Shown: positions 1-8,623, numbered from the stretch's first letter. The stretch is 64,000 nucleotides of DNA from Streptomyces toyocaensis (GCF_000725125.1 NZ_JFCB01000004.1:124001-188000), one strand, 5' to 3'. Made by a program: numbers and translations. The notes: generated by a model not told the origin, from the sequence alone.

Positions 1-142
1 AGTCCCGGTTTTCAGGGGCCCTGATCACGGGAAGTACACGGTGAGGCGCCTTTGATGTGCGGCGTTCGGACCGTGTACGGTCCCCATCGCCATCCATGCC
101 GATCACTCATGAGGAGTCCGGTTGGGTGTCGATTGAATAACA

Positions 143-177
143 GACCTTGATGTGAGGCAAAATCTCCGCCTCAGGTC
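143..177. promoter_or_regulatory. Stem-loop upstream of the DUF4193 gene
   Basis: Positions 153-158 (TGAGGC) pair with 168-173 (GCCTCA) across a 9-nt AT-rich loop, and GACC at 143-146 can extend the pairing to GGTC at 174-177. The element lies 72 bp before the first gene. It could be the terminator of a gene to the left or a leader structure. No gene was recognised in 1-248. Confidence 0.35.
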
Positions 178-248
178 GGGCACAAGTCCGGCCTCTCACG
201 CGTTACGTGCGCTGGAGACACCGCATACACCCAGAGGGGGAGAGCGAC

Positions 249-545
249 ATGGCAACCGACTACGACACTCCACGCAAGACCGATGACGACGTCGACTCGG
301 ACAGCTTGGAAGAGCTGAAGGCCCGGCGCAACGACAAGTCGGCCTCGGCCGTGGATGTCGACGAGTTCGAGGCCGCCGAGGGCCTCGAACTGCCCGGAGC
401 GGACCTCTCGAACGAGGAGCTGGCCGTCCGGGTCCTGCCGAAGCAGCAGGACGAGTTCACCTGCATGAGCTGCTTCCTGGTGCACCACCGCAGCCAGCTG
501 GCCCGCGAGAAGAACGGCCAGCCGATCTGCCGCGACTGCGACTGA
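249..545 (+). CDS. DUF4193 family zinc-ribbon protein
   Basis: A 98-residue protein. The first 65 residues are acidic and low in complexity, with many Asp and Glu. The C-terminus has two CxxC pairs (Cys72/Cys75 and Cys94/Cys97) that form a probable zinc ribbon. This matches the actinobacterial DUF4193 family, whose function is unknown. The ATG at 249 was chosen over an upstream in-frame start because a purine-rich GAGGGGGAGAG element sits just before it. It is followed within 14 bp by the next gene, so the two are probably co-transcribed. Confidence 0.9.
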   Translation: MATDYDTPRKTDDDVDSDSLEELKARRNDKSASAVDVDEFEAAEGLELPGADLSNEELAVRVLPKQQDEFTCMSCFLVHHRSQLAREKNGQPICRDCD

Positions 546-558
546 GGCGGGGTCGGCC

Positions 559-1503
559 GTGACTGGCTCGACCCCACCGCGGAAGCGCCGCTTCTTCACG
601 AGGGGAGCGGACCAAGGGCCCCAGGAGGGCCCGCTGCACGAAACGCGTGACCAAGAGCGAGGCTCAACCGGTACCGGGGCGGCCTCGCTCGAAGCAACGC
701 CCGGCCGGGGTGACCTCCCGGCGTCCCCGGAGGTCACCGCGCCCGTGGCGCACCGGCGGGCCGCCGTGTTCCGCGAGAAGGCCAGGGAAGGCGCCCGCAA
801 GGGCGGTGCCCGCGCCCGCGCGGGACTGGCGCACCTCGCGGACCTGATCATCGAGATCGCCCCGCGGGTGCCCGTGCGCGATCTCGAGACGCTGCGCCGG
901 CAGTTCCCGGGGCTCGGCCCCGAGGAACTCGCGGACCGGCTCGTCGCGGGCGCCGCGAAGGCCACCGCGACGGTCGGGGCCGGCGTCGGCGCGGCCGCGA
1001 TGATGCCCGTACCGCCCGCGATGCCGACGGAACTGGCCGCCGAGATCACCGGCGTCGCCGCGATCGAGCTCAAGCTGATCGCCGAACTCCATGAGGTCTA
1101 CGGCGTACGGCCGCCCGGCGGCCTCACCCAGCGCAGCACCGTGTACCTGAACTCCTGGTCGGAGGAGCGCGGCGTCGAGGCCACCAGACCCTCGACCCTG
1201 AACGCGGCCGTGAACAGCCGCATGAAGCGGGAACTGCGCCAGCGGATCATGAAGCGCACGGTCCGCAACCTGCCGAACCTGATGCCGTTCATGGTGGGAG
1301 CCGCCGTGGGAGCGGTCATGAACCGCCGGGACACCAGAAAGCTCGCCGCGCACATCCGGGACGACCTGCGCAGGATCCAGGTGCCCTGGGACGCGCTGAC
1401 CGGCCTGCCCGCCCTGGAGCGCCCCGAGGACGCCCTCCCCGAGGACGCCCTCAAGGAGCTCGGCGGCCACCCCGGGACCGGCCGCGGGCACCGGGCCCCG
1501 TGA
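559..1503 (+). CDS. Conserved actinobacterial protein of unknown function
   Basis: A 314-residue protein starting at GTG 559, 13 bp after the DUF4193 stop. The N-terminal 90 residues are basic and probably disordered. The middle has a Gly/Ala-rich hydrophobic stretch (about residues 135-175) that could associate with membrane, and the C-terminus is charged. No catalytic motif was recognised. Codon use and position between conserved core genes make it clearly real. I know of no assigned function and offer none. Confidence 0.8.
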   Translation: MTGSTPPRKRRFFTRGADQGPQEGPLHETRDQERGSTGTGAASLEATPGRGDLPASPEVTAPVAHRRAAVFREKAREGARKGGARARAGLAHLADLIIEIAPRVPVRDLETLRRQFPGLGPEELADRLVAGAAKATATVGAGVGAAAMMPVPPAMPTELAAEITGVAAIELKLIAELHEVYGVRPPGGLTQRSTVYLNSWSEERGVEATRPSTLNAAVNSRMKRELRQRIMKRTVRNLPNLMPFMVGAAVGAVMNRRDTRKLAAHIRDDLRRIQVPWDALTGLPALERPEDALPEDALKELGGHPGTGRGHRAP

Positions 1504-1570
1504 GAGCCGGCCGACGGGCCGTACCGCCCGCCCCGGTGGTCCGGCGCCGCCCGCGTGCTCCCCGTACGCC

Positions 1571-2041
1571 CTACGCGGCGTCCGCCGCGTCCTTCGCCGC
1601 CCGGAGCGCCTGCGCCAGGCGCTCCGGCTCGCGCGTCGACAGGAAGACGTAGGGAGTCGGGTCCTCGGGGTCGGTGACGTCCACGCGCAGAGCACCGGGA
1701 ACGTACGCCCGCAGCAGCATGAAGCAGCGCGGATCGGCCTTGTGGGAGCGCCATGCGCGCGCCTCCCCGGCGTCCAGGACCTCCGCCTCGCCCAGCGCCG
1801 ACACCGGGATCCTCGCCTCGCCCGCGATCAGATGACCGCCCACGACCCGGATGCGCACCGAGCCGTACGAACTGACCACGACCGCCGCCGCGGCGGTGCC
1901 GCCCGCCAGGCCGCCGAGCATCGGCAGCGTGCCGAACGGAAGCAGGATCAGCGCCAGGGAGATTCCCGCCAGGAGGGAGATCAGCCACCAGGAGCGCGGG
2001 GCGGTGAGGCGTTCTTCGTACGGGGCGGCGGAGAGCTGCAT
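1571..2041 (-). CDS. DUF3093 family membrane protein
   Basis: A 156-residue protein. The N-terminal third carries two adjacent hydrophobic segments (about residues 18-58), followed by a soluble beta-rich domain ending in an Ala-rich helix. The phrase TPYVFLSTREP near the C-terminus is typical of actinobacterial DUF3093 proteins. It is transcribed divergently from the thioesterase gene with 58 bp between the starts, and convergently with the conserved gene on its other side. Function is unknown; membrane attachment is inferred from hydrophobicity. Confidence 0.85.
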   Translation of the reverse strand: MQLSAAPYEERLTAPRSWWLISLLAGISLALILLPFGTLPMLGGLAGGTAAAAVVVSSYGSVRIRVVGGHLIAGEARIPVSALGEAEVLDAGEARAWRSHKADPRCFMLLRAYVPGALRVDVTDPEDPTPYVFLSTREPERLAQALRAAKDAADAA

Positions 2042-2099
2042 GAATCCAAGCTTGGCACGGTGTCCGTCCCGGACTCACGCGCGGGTAAGGTCTGCGCCT

Positions 2100-2684
2100 G
2101 TGAGTGGTACTTCCGCAGCTCTTCAGCCTCCCGCCGACGCCGTGCGGCCCGTGCGCCATCCGGACGCCCCCGCACCCGGCGAACTCCTCGGCGCGCACTA
2201 CGGCCAGTGTTTCGGCTGTGGCGAGGAGCAGCCGCACGGGCTGCACCTCCAGGCGCGCGCCGGCGAACACGTCTCGATCACCGCCGAGTTCACCGTGCAG
2301 GCCGCCCACCAGGGCGCCCCGGGACTCGCGCACGGCGGCGTGCTCGCCACCGCCCTGGACGAGGCACTCGGCTCCCTCAACTGGCTCCTGCGCACCATCG
2401 CGGTGACCGGCAGGCTGGAGACGGACTTCGTCCGGCCCGTGCCGGTCGGCACCGCGCTGCATCTGGAGGCGGAGGTGACGGCGGTGGCGGGACGGAAGAT
2501 CTACTGCACCGCCACCGGTCGCATCGGCGGCCCCGAAGGGCCCGTCGCGGTCCGCGCCGACGCCCTGTTCATCGAGGTCAAGGTCGACCACTTCATCGAC
2601 CACGGCCGCGAGGAGGAGATCCAGGCGGCCATGAGCGACCCCGACCAGGTGCGGCGCGCGCGTGCCTTCGAGGTGAACCCGTGA
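2100..2684 (+). CDS. PaaI-family hotdog thioesterase
   Basis: A 194-residue hotdog-fold protein of the PaaI type, expected to hydrolyse acyl-CoA thioesters in the cytoplasm. The CFGCGEEQPHGL motif is at residues 37-48. The family motif HGG plus an acidic residue is seen at 78-80 and Asp87, where the catalytic acid of the hotdog helix normally lies. GTG 2100 was preferred to the longer in-frame extension because the extension runs through the divergent DUF3093 gene. The stop overlaps the dut start by 4 bp (GTGA), which implies translational coupling. Confidence 0.85.
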   Translation: MSGTSAALQPPADAVRPVRHPDAPAPGELLGAHYGQCFGCGEEQPHGLHLQARAGEHVSITAEFTVQAAHQGAPGLAHGGVLATALDEALGSLNWLLRTIAVTGRLETDFVRPVPVGTALHLEAEVTAVAGRKIYCTATGRIGGPEGPVAVRADALFIEVKVDHFIDHGREEEIQAAMSDPDQVRRARAFEVNP

Positions 2685-3244
2685 GCGCGCCCCGCCCCGG
2701 CGCACTCGAGGTCCTGATCAGGCGTGTCGACCCCGACGTGCCGCTTCCGGCCTACGAGCACCCGGGCGACGCGGGGGCCGATCTGCGGACCACCGAGGCC
2801 TGCGAACTGGCGCCCGGCGAACGCGCCGTACTGCCCACCGGGGTGTCTGTGGCGCTGCCTGAGGGGTACGCGGCCTTCGTGCACCCGCGATCCGGTCTCG
2901 CCGCCCGCTGTGGCGTCGCCCTGGTGAATGCCCCCGGGACGGTCGATGCCGGGTACCGTGGGGAGATCAAGGTGATCGTGGTGAATCTCGACCCGCGCGG
3001 GACCGTGCGGTTCGAGCGCTTCGACCGGATTGCCCAACTGGTCGTGCAGCAGGTCGAGAGGGTCCGCTTCGTGTCCGTAGCGGAGCTGCCCCCCTCGGTC
3101 CGGGCCGAGGGGGGCTTCGGGTCCACCGGCGGCCATGCCGCGGTGGACGAAGGTAAGAGCGGCACAAGCGTTCAGGCCGCCGTGGGCGGTACAGCGGGTG
3201 GGAATCGATACGCTTCGGTCGTATCCGACCGGGAAGGACAGTGA
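2681..3244 (+). CDS. dut: dUTP diphosphatase
   Basis: Trimeric-type dUTPase, 187 residues, hydrolysing dUTP to dUMP and pyrophosphate. This keeps uracil out of DNA and supplies dTMP synthesis. All five family motifs are visible: AGADL (31-35), PRSG (69-72), GTVDAGYRGEI (86-96) with the base-binding Tyr92, DRIAQLV (115-121), and the flexible P-loop-like GGFGSTGGH (144-152). About 30 residues follow motif V, a longer tail than usual, with no recognisable domain. The start overlaps the thioesterase stop. The DUF3710 start follows 1 bp after the stop. Confidence 0.97.
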   Translation: MSAPRPGALEVLIRRVDPDVPLPAYEHPGDAGADLRTTEACELAPGERAVLPTGVSVALPEGYAAFVHPRSGLAARCGVALVNAPGTVDAGYRGEIKVIVVNLDPRGTVRFERFDRIAQLVVQQVERVRFVSVAELPPSVRAEGGFGSTGGHAAVDEGKSGTSVQAAVGGTAGGNRYASVVSDREGQ

Positions 3245-3245
3245 C

Positions 3246-4001
3246 GTGTTCGGACGTCGCAAGAAGAAGGATGCCGCCGACGGTGCGGCCGGCGAGGCCG
3301 AGCAGGTCGTCGACGGTGTCGACGCTGAGGCGGGCGACGAGGAGGCCGAGCGGCTGAGGCTCGAGCCGGCGCCGCGGCCCGACGGGCCCTGGGACAGCAC
3401 CGAGGTCCGTGAGCCGGGCGAGGGCCGGGTCGATCTGGGCGGGCTGTTCGTGCCCGGAGTCGACGGCATGGAGCTGCGGGTGGAGGTCGCGGGCGACGCG
3501 ATCGTCGCCGCCACCGTCGTGCTGCGCGACAGCGCCATCCAGCTGCAGGCCTTCGCCGCCCCCAAGCGCGAGGGCATCTGGAGCGAGGTGCGCGAGGAGA
3601 TCGCCACGGGCATCACCCAGCAGGGCGGCATCATCGACGAGGCCGAGGGTCCGCTGGGCTGGGAGCTGCGCGCCCAGGTGCCGGTGCAGCTGCCGGACGG
3701 GACCGGCGGCTTCCAGGTCGTGCGGTTCGTCGGGGTGGACGGCCCCCGCTGGTTCCTGCGCGGGGTGATCTCGGGTCAGGGCGCGGTGCAGCCGCAGGCC
3801 GCCGGGCTCCTCGAGCAGATCTTCCGCGACACGGTCGTCGTGCGCGGGGAGGGTCCGATGGCGCCGCGCGACCCGATCGTGCTGAAGCTGCCGAACGACG
3901 CCCAGATGGTCCCGGAGAACGTGCAGCAGGAGGAGGGCTCCCGCTTCGCCGGCGGTATGGGCCAGCTCCAGCGCGGACCGGAGATCACCGAGGTGCGCTA
4001 G
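3246..4001 (+). CDS. DUF3710 family protein
   Basis: A 251-residue protein starting FGRRKKK after the initiator, then an acidic low-complexity stretch and a compact alpha/beta domain. It matches the actinobacterial DUF3710 family that commonly follows dut. GTG 3246 has the purine-rich GGGAAGGA at about 3230-3237 as its ribosome site. A TACGCT hexamer inside the 3' end of dut (about 3208) could give an internal promoter. Function is unknown; the constant neighbourhood with dut is the only hint. Confidence 0.88.
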   Translation: MFGRRKKKDAADGAAGEAEQVVDGVDAEAGDEEAERLRLEPAPRPDGPWDSTEVREPGEGRVDLGGLFVPGVDGMELRVEVAGDAIVAATVVLRDSAIQLQAFAAPKREGIWSEVREEIATGITQQGGIIDEAEGPLGWELRAQVPVQLPDGTGGFQVVRFVGVDGPRWFLRGVISGQGAVQPQAAGLLEQIFRDTVVVRGEGPMAPRDPIVLKLPNDAQMVPENVQQEEGSRFAGGMGQLQRGPEITEVR

Positions 4002-4024
4002 CCCGGCGACGACAGCCGGTCCCC

Positions 4025-4053
4025 GGGGCCGCGTCCCCCGGGGACGCGGCCCC
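4025..4053. terminator. Strong stem-loop terminator after DUF3710
   Basis: A 29-bp perfect palindrome: 14-bp arms 4025-4038 and 4040-4053 flank one base, so the real loop would open a few pairs. It starts 24 bp after the DUF3710 stop. There is no T-run, which is usual for Streptomyces terminators. Confidence 0.75.
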
Positions 4054-4096
4054 GTCCCGTGCGCGGACTTCAGGACAACCCGGCCGGGACGGACCG

Positions 4097-4126
4097 TTGA
4101 TCGACCGGGGTCCGGGCGGGGATACT
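4097..4126 (+). promoter_or_regulatory. Candidate HrdB-type promoter of the ABC ATPase gene
   Basis: TTGATC (4097-4102) and GATACT (4121-4126) are separated by 18 bp, close to the housekeeping consensus. Transcription would begin near 4133, about 24 nt before the ATG at 4157. Confidence 0.5.
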
Positions 4127-4156
4127 GGCGTCCGGTCCACGGGGGAGGGCAGCCGC

Positions 4157-4849
4157 ATGAGTCAGGTGGTCACCGAGGCCATGGTGCGCGTCGAGGACGT
4201 CCACAAGTCGTACGGCACCGGAGCCGCCGCGGTCCACGCACTGCGCGGCGTCTCCTTCGAGGTCCCGCGCGGCGAACTGGTCGCCCTCAAGGGACGCTCG
4301 GGATCCGGCAAGACCACGCTGCTGAACATCGTCGGCGGCCTCGACACCCCCGACCGGGGGCGGGTCCACGTCGACGGCAGCGACCTCGCCGGGCTCGACG
4401 AGAACGGGCTGCTCGCCCTGCGCCGGGACCACGTCGGGTTCGTCTTCCAGTCCTTCGGCCTCATCCCCATCCTCACCGCCGCGGAGAACGTCGGCGTCCC
4501 GCTGCGGCTGCGCCGGGCGGACCCGCGCGAGCGCGAGGAACGCGTCGACCTGCTGCTGTCCCTGGTCGGGCTCGCCGACCACGCGGCCCAGCGGCCCGGC
4601 GAGCTGTCCGGCGGCCAGCAGCAGCGGGTCGCCATCGCCCGCGCCCTCGCCAACAGCCCCTCCCTCCTCATCGCAGACGAGCCGACCGGCCAGCTCGACG
4701 CCGAGACCGGGCAGGCCGTCATGGAGCTGCTGCGCGCGGTCGTCCGCAGCGAGCACGTGACCGCGCTCGTCGCCACGCACGACGCCGCGCTCCTCGGCCT
4801 CGCCGACCGCGTGCTGGAGCTGAGCGACGGCGAGATCGCCGAACACTGA
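4157..4849 (+). CDS. ABC transporter ATP-binding protein (LolD/MacB-like)
   Basis: A 230-residue ABC ATPase. It has Walker A GRSGSGKT (46-53), a Q-loop near FVFQSFG, the signature LSGGQQQR and Walker B LLIADEPTG. The sequence type is that of ATPases paired with FtsX/MacB-like permeases. No permease lies beside it, so either the partner is encoded elsewhere or the protein works alone. ATG 4157 follows GGGGGAGGG at 4141-4149. A good promoter-like sequence lies upstream and a response regulator gene lies 184 bp downstream. Confidence 0.9.
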   Translation: MSQVVTEAMVRVEDVHKSYGTGAAAVHALRGVSFEVPRGELVALKGRSGSGKTTLLNIVGGLDTPDRGRVHVDGSDLAGLDENGLLALRRDHVGFVFQSFGLIPILTAAENVGVPLRLRRADPREREERVDLLLSLVGLADHAAQRPGELSGGQQQRVAIARALANSPSLLIADEPTGQLDAETGQAVMELLRAVVRSEHVTALVATHDAALLGLADRVLELSDGEIAEH

Positions 4850-5033
4850 CCCGGGTCGTCCCGGTGGGCCTCACCGGCCGCGGCGGGCGGGGCGCCGCAC
4901 GCCGGCCCGGCGGCTCCCACCAGGCCCGGGACCGTATCGTGGAACCGTTCCAGCCGCACGGTGACGCACCGCGCGGGCGGGCGTACGGGCTCGGTCCGGC
5001 CCGGGGAGCCCGCAGAACCGGAAGGCAGCCCTC

Positions 5034-5714
5034 ATGACCCGTGTGCTGGTGGTCGACGACGATCCGGCCATCGTGCGCGCCCTCGTGCTCAACCTCAAGG
5101 CCCGTTCCTACGAGGTGGATTCCGCCCACGACGGCGCCGGCGCGCTTCGTTCGGCCGCCGCGCGCCATCCCGACGTCGTCGTCCTGGACCTCGGCCTGCC
5201 CGACATGGACGGCGTCGAGGTGATCAGGGGACTGCGCGGCTGGAGCCGGGTACCGATCCTGGTGCTGAGCGCGCGGCACGCCTCCGGCGAGAAGGTCCAG
5301 GCGCTCGACGCGGGCGCCGACGACTACGTCACCAAGCCCTTCGGCATGGACGAACTGCTGGCCCGGCTGCGCGCCGCCGTACGCCGCGCGGAGCCCGCCG
5401 GCGACGGGGGCGACGCGGTGGTGGAGACCGACGGGTTCACCGTCGACCTGGCCGCCAAGAAGGTCAACCGGGGCGGCAAGGACGTACGGCTGACCCCCAC
5501 GGAATGGCACCTGCTCGAGGTGCTGGTGCGGGCCGGCGGGCGGCTGGTGGCGCAGAGGCAGCTGCTGCGCGAGGTGTGGGGGCCGTCGTACGGGACGGAG
5601 ACCAACTACCTGCGCGTGTACATGGCGCAGTTGCGGCGGAAGCTGGAGGCGGATCCGTCACGTCCCCGGCACCTCATCACCGAGCCGGGCATGGGCTACC
5701 GCTTCGAGAAGTAG
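5034..5714 (+). CDS. OmpR/KdpE-like response regulator
   Basis: A 226-residue two-domain regulator. The receiver has Asp8/Asp9, phosphoacceptor Asp52 in the LDLGLPDMDG context, and the conserved Lys in VTKPFG. The C-terminus is a winged-helix DNA-binding domain ending ITEPGMGYRFEK, close to KdpE. KdpE normally works with the sensor kinase KdpD to switch on a high-affinity potassium pump, but neither kdpD nor kdpFABC is present here. I call it an orphan KdpE-like regulator rather than kdpE. The ATG follows GGAAGG. Confidence 0.9.
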   Translation: MTRVLVVDDDPAIVRALVLNLKARSYEVDSAHDGAGALRSAAARHPDVVVLDLGLPDMDGVEVIRGLRGWSRVPILVLSARHASGEKVQALDAGADDYVTKPFGMDELLARLRAAVRRAEPAGDGGDAVVETDGFTVDLAAKKVNRGGKDVRLTPTEWHLLEVLVRAGGRLVAQRQLLREVWGPSYGTETNYLRVYMAQLRRKLEADPSRPRHLITEPGMGYRFEK

Positions 5715-5813
5715 AGGCCACGGGCATGGTCGCGACCGGGCTCGGCGGTGGCCGGTTCGGACCGGGGCCGCAGCGGGTACGGAACCGTCGGTGCACCCCG
5801 GTACGCTTCAGAT

Positions 5814-6212
5814 ATGAGTGCTGTTCCTCGTCCCGAGAAGCCGGCAGGCCGGTTCCGGCGCATGCTCGACCGGCTCTCCTCGTCTCAGGAGGACCTGGAG
5901 TCCGAGGAGCTGCGTGAGGACGCCGAGACCGCCGGCTGTACGCGGATAGGCGACTGCCAGGACCGGCAGATCGTGACGGTTACTGGTACCTTGCGCACGG
6001 TCACGCTGCGGCCGCGCGCGGGAGTCCCGGCCCTGGAGGCCGAGCTGTTCGACGGTTCCGCCGCCCTGGACGTGGTGTGGCTCGGCCGGCGTTCCATCGT
6101 GGGCATAGAACCGGGACGCAGGTTGATCGCATCGGGCCGGATCTCCATGAGCCGGGGCCGCCGGGTGCTGTTCAATCCGAAATACGAACTGAGACCCCTC
6201 GGACGGGAGTAG
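5814..6212 (+). CDS. OB-fold nucleic-acid-binding domain protein
   Basis: A 132-residue protein with a charged N-terminus and an OB-fold core starting near CTRIGDCQDRQIVTVTG. It matches the small actinobacterial OB-fold proteins that sit upstream of DUF3159 and trkA genes. Binding to single-stranded nucleic acid is inferred from the fold only. A TACGCT -10-like hexamer at 5802-5807 ends 6 bp before the ATG and no ribosome site is visible, so the mRNA is probably leaderless. It is separated by 3 bp from the next gene. Confidence 0.85.
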   Translation: MSAVPRPEKPAGRFRRMLDRLSSSQEDLESEELREDAETAGCTRIGDCQDRQIVTVTGTLRTVTLRPRAGVPALEAELFDGSAALDVVWLGRRSIVGIEPGRRLIASGRISMSRGRRVLFNPKYELRPLGRE

Positions 6213-6215
6213 CCG

Positions 6216-6923
6216 GTGACGTCGCTCGACAAGCCGACAACCGAAGACACATCCGCGGACGACGCCCGGGCGGTGACGGAGGCCGCCCTGTTCGAGGCGT
6301 TCGGCGGGGTGCGGGGCATGGTCGAGACGGTGCTGCCCGGGCTCCTCTTCGTCAGCATCTACACGCTCAACAAGGACCTGCACATGTCGGCGATCGCGGC
6401 GCTCGCCGTGTCGCTGGTGATGGTCGTCGTCCGGCTGGCGAGGAAGGACACCGTCAAGCACGCCTTCAGCGGCGTCTTCGGCGTCGCCTTCGGTGTGGTC
6501 TTCGCGATGATGACGGGCAACGCCAAAGACTTCTACCTGCCGGGCATGCTGTACACGCTGGGCCTGGCCCTGGCCTACATCGTCACGGCGATGGCGGGGG
6601 TCCCGCTGATCGGCCTGATGCTGGGCCCGGTCTTCCGGGAGAACCTCTCCTGGCGCACCCGCAACCCCGGCCGGAAGAAGGCCTACACCAAGGCGAGCTG
6701 GGCCTGGGGGCTGATCCTGCTCGGCAAGAGCGCGATCCTCTTCCCGCTGTACTGGTGGGCGGACACCACGCAGCTGGGCTGGGTGCTGGTCGCGCTGAAG
6801 ATCCCGCCGTTCCTGCTCGCGGTCTATCTGACCTGGGTGTTCCTGGCGAAGGCGCCGCCGCCGATCGACGTGTTCGCCGAGATGGAGGCGGAGGAGGAAC
6901 GCAAGGCCGCTGCCTCCGAGTAG
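6216..6923 (+). CDS. DUF3159 family membrane protein
   Basis: A 235-residue integral membrane protein with about five or six hydrophobic segments between residues 40 and 215 and a short acidic tail. It belongs to the actinobacterial DUF3159 family, whose function is unknown. It starts GTG 6216, 3 bp after the OB-fold gene, so they are probably one transcript. It is convergent with the trkA pair across a bidirectional terminator. Confidence 0.88.
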   Translation: MTSLDKPTTEDTSADDARAVTEAALFEAFGGVRGMVETVLPGLLFVSIYTLNKDLHMSAIAALAVSLVMVVVRLARKDTVKHAFSGVFGVAFGVVFAMMTGNAKDFYLPGMLYTLGLALAYIVTAMAGVPLIGLMLGPVFRENLSWRTRNPGRKKAYTKASWAWGLILLGKSAILFPLYWWADTTQLGWVLVALKIPPFLLAVYLTWVFLAKAPPPIDVFAEMEAEEERKAAASE

Positions 6924-7011
6924 GCGCGCCGCGCCTTCCGGGGGCCGCCGCCCCCAGGCCCCCGCACCGGCCTTGAACGGGTCTCGTCCCCGAACGCCGG
7001 ACGGGCTGAAG

Positions 7012-7041
7012 GGGGGCGCCCGGAGTCTTCCGGGCGCCCCC
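7012..7041. terminator. Bidirectional terminator between DUF3159 and trkA genes
   Basis: A perfect 13-bp stem (7012-7024 with 7029-7041) and GTCT loop, followed by TTCCT on the plus strand. It ends 4 bp from the convergent trkA stop, so it can serve both transcripts. Confidence 0.8.
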
Positions 7042-7045
7042 TTCC

Positions 7046-7714
7046 TCATGACTCCTTGCGGACCGAGAGCAGGTCCTCAAGTTGCTCCTCGCGGGCCTGG
7101 GCCGCCACGAAGAGGAGTTCGTCACCGGCTTCCAGGGAGTCCTCCCGCGTCGGCGTCAATACGCGCGTGCCGCGGATGATGGTCACCAGCGAGGTGTCCT
7201 GCGGCCACTCGACGTCCCCGACCTGTGTGCCGGCCAGCGCCGACTCCTCGGGCAGGGTCAGCTCGACCAGGTTGGCGTCACCGTGGCTGAAGCGCAGCAG
7301 CCGGACCAGGTCGCCGACGCTGACCGCCTCCTCCACCAGCGCCGACATCAGGCGCGGCGTGGAGACGGCGACGTCCACGCCCCACGACTCGTTGAACAGC
7401 CACTCGTTCTTCGGGTTGTTCACCCGGGCGACGACGCGCGGAACGCCGTACTCGGTCTTGGCCAGCAGCGAGACGACCAGGTTGACCTTGTCGTCGCCGG
7501 TCGCGGCGATGACGACGTTGCAGCGCTGCAGCGCGGCCTCGTCCAGGGAGGTGATCTCGCAGGCGTCGGCGAGCAGCCACTCCGCCTGCGGCACGCGCTC
7601 CACCGAGATGGCGGTCGGCGCCTTGTCGATCAGCAGCACCTCGTGGCCGTTCTCCAGCAGCTCGCCCGCGATCGAGCGGCCGACCGCGCCGGCTCCGGCA
7701 ATGGCGACCCTCAT
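7046..7714 (-). CDS. TrkA-family (RCK) potassium uptake regulator, second gene
   Basis: A 222-residue RCK protein. The Rossmann RCK_N domain begins MRVAIAGAGAVG (GxGxxG for NAD(H) or nucleotide binding), followed by an RCK_C domain in the last 80 residues. Such proteins form rings that gate K+ channels or transporters in response to nucleotides. Its ATG overlaps the stop of the preceding trkA-like gene (ATGA), so the two are coupled and may form a hetero-ring. No TrkH/KtrB membrane subunit is in the window. Confidence 0.92.
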   Translation of the reverse strand: MRVAIAGAGAVGRSIAGELLENGHEVLLIDKAPTAISVERVPQAEWLLADACEITSLDEAALQRCNVVIAATGDDKVNLVVSLLAKTEYGVPRVVARVNNPKNEWLFNESWGVDVAVSTPRLMSALVEEAVSVGDLVRLLRFSHGDANLVELTLPEESALAGTQVGDVEWPQDTSLVTIIRGTRVLTPTREDSLEAGDELLFVAAQAREEQLEDLLSVRKES

Positions 7715-8385
7715 CAGTGACCGCCCTCCTCTTCGGGACCCTTGGCGAACGCCGCCTCGACCCGGTCGATCTCGTCGGTGCGCATCATCACGTGCACCAG
7801 GTCCCCCTCCTGCAGCACCGTCTGCGAGCTGGGCAGCATCGCCTCGCCGAGCCGGGTCAGGAACGCCACGCGTACGCCCGTCGCGTCCTGCAGCCTGCTG
7901 ATCCGGTGACCCACCCAGGCCGTGGAGGCGTGCACCTCGGCGAGCTGGACCCCGCCGGTGGGGTCGCGCCACAGCGGCTCGGCGCCCGAGGGGAGCAGCC
8001 GGCGCAGCATCTGGTCGGCCGTCCAGCGCACGGTCGCCACCGTGGGGATGCCGAGACGCTGGTAGACCTCGGCGCGGCGGGGGTCGTAGATGCGGGCGGC
8101 GACGTTCTCGACGCCGAACATCTCCCGTGCCACCCGCGCGGCGATGATGTTGGAGTTGTCGCCGCTGGAGACGGCGGCGAAGGCGCCCGCGTCCTCGATG
8201 CCCGCCTCACGCAGGGTGTCCTGGTCGAAGCCGATCCCGGTGACCCGGCGGCCGCCGAACGAGGAGCCCAGCCGGCGGAAGGCGGTGGGGTCCCGGTCGA
8301 TCACGGCGACCGTGTGCCCCTGCTCCTCCAGGGCCTGGGCCAGTGCGGAACCCACCCTTCCGCAGCCCATGATGACAATATGCAT
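7714..8385 (-). CDS. TrkA-family (RCK) potassium uptake regulator, first gene
   Basis: A 223-residue RCK protein starting MHIVIMGCGRVG with a GxGxxG nucleotide-binding loop, an acidic residue at the end of beta-2 (AVIDRDP), and a C-terminal RCK_C ligand domain. It is the first gene of a two-gene coupled unit with the downstream paralogue. The stretch before the ATG lacks a strong ribosome site. A 16-codon reading frame ends 4 bp upstream and could feed ribosomes to it. Its partner transporter is not nearby. Confidence 0.92.
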   Translation of the reverse strand: MHIVIMGCGRVGSALAQALEEQGHTVAVIDRDPTAFRRLGSSFGGRRVTGIGFDQDTLREAGIEDAGAFAAVSSGDNSNIIAARVAREMFGVENVAARIYDPRRAEVYQRLGIPTVATVRWTADQMLRRLLPSGAEPLWRDPTGGVQLAEVHASTAWVGHRISRLQDATGVRVAFLTRLGEAMLPSSQTVLQEGDLVHVMMRTDEIDRVEAAFAKGPEEEGGH

Positions 8386-8389
8386 CGCG

Positions 8390-8440
8390 TCACACCGCGC
8401 TTCCTGCAGGCCCTTCGACCTTCATGACCTTCGTGCTCAT
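8390..8440 (-). CDS. Possible 16-codon leader peptide before trkA genes
   Basis: ATG 8438-8440 opens a 16-codon frame, purine-rich AAAGAGAGA lying just upstream, and stops 4 bp before the trkA-like ATG at 8385. The product would begin MSTKVMKVEG. Translational coupling would explain the weak ribosome site of the trkA-like gene. This is an inference from spacing; the frame may be chance. Confidence 0.25.
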   Translation of the reverse strand: MSTKVMKVEGPAGSAV

Positions 8441-8623
8441 GTCTCTCTTTCGGCTCGCCAGGCACGACATCGCGGCCCTGGGATCGGGGCCGCAGGCAAC
8501 ATCATGCCGGGGGATCGCGGTCCAGACGCCCTCCGGGGCCAGGCCGCCGCGTCCGCGTACCGCGTCCAACGTATCCGCACCACCGGGGAACACCGGAAGC
8601 CCCGGGCAAGGAGAGAACCAGCC

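Noticed and set aside
5034..5714. KdpDE two-component system
   Set aside because: The regulator is KdpE-like but there is no kdpD or kdp pump gene nearby, so the name was not given.
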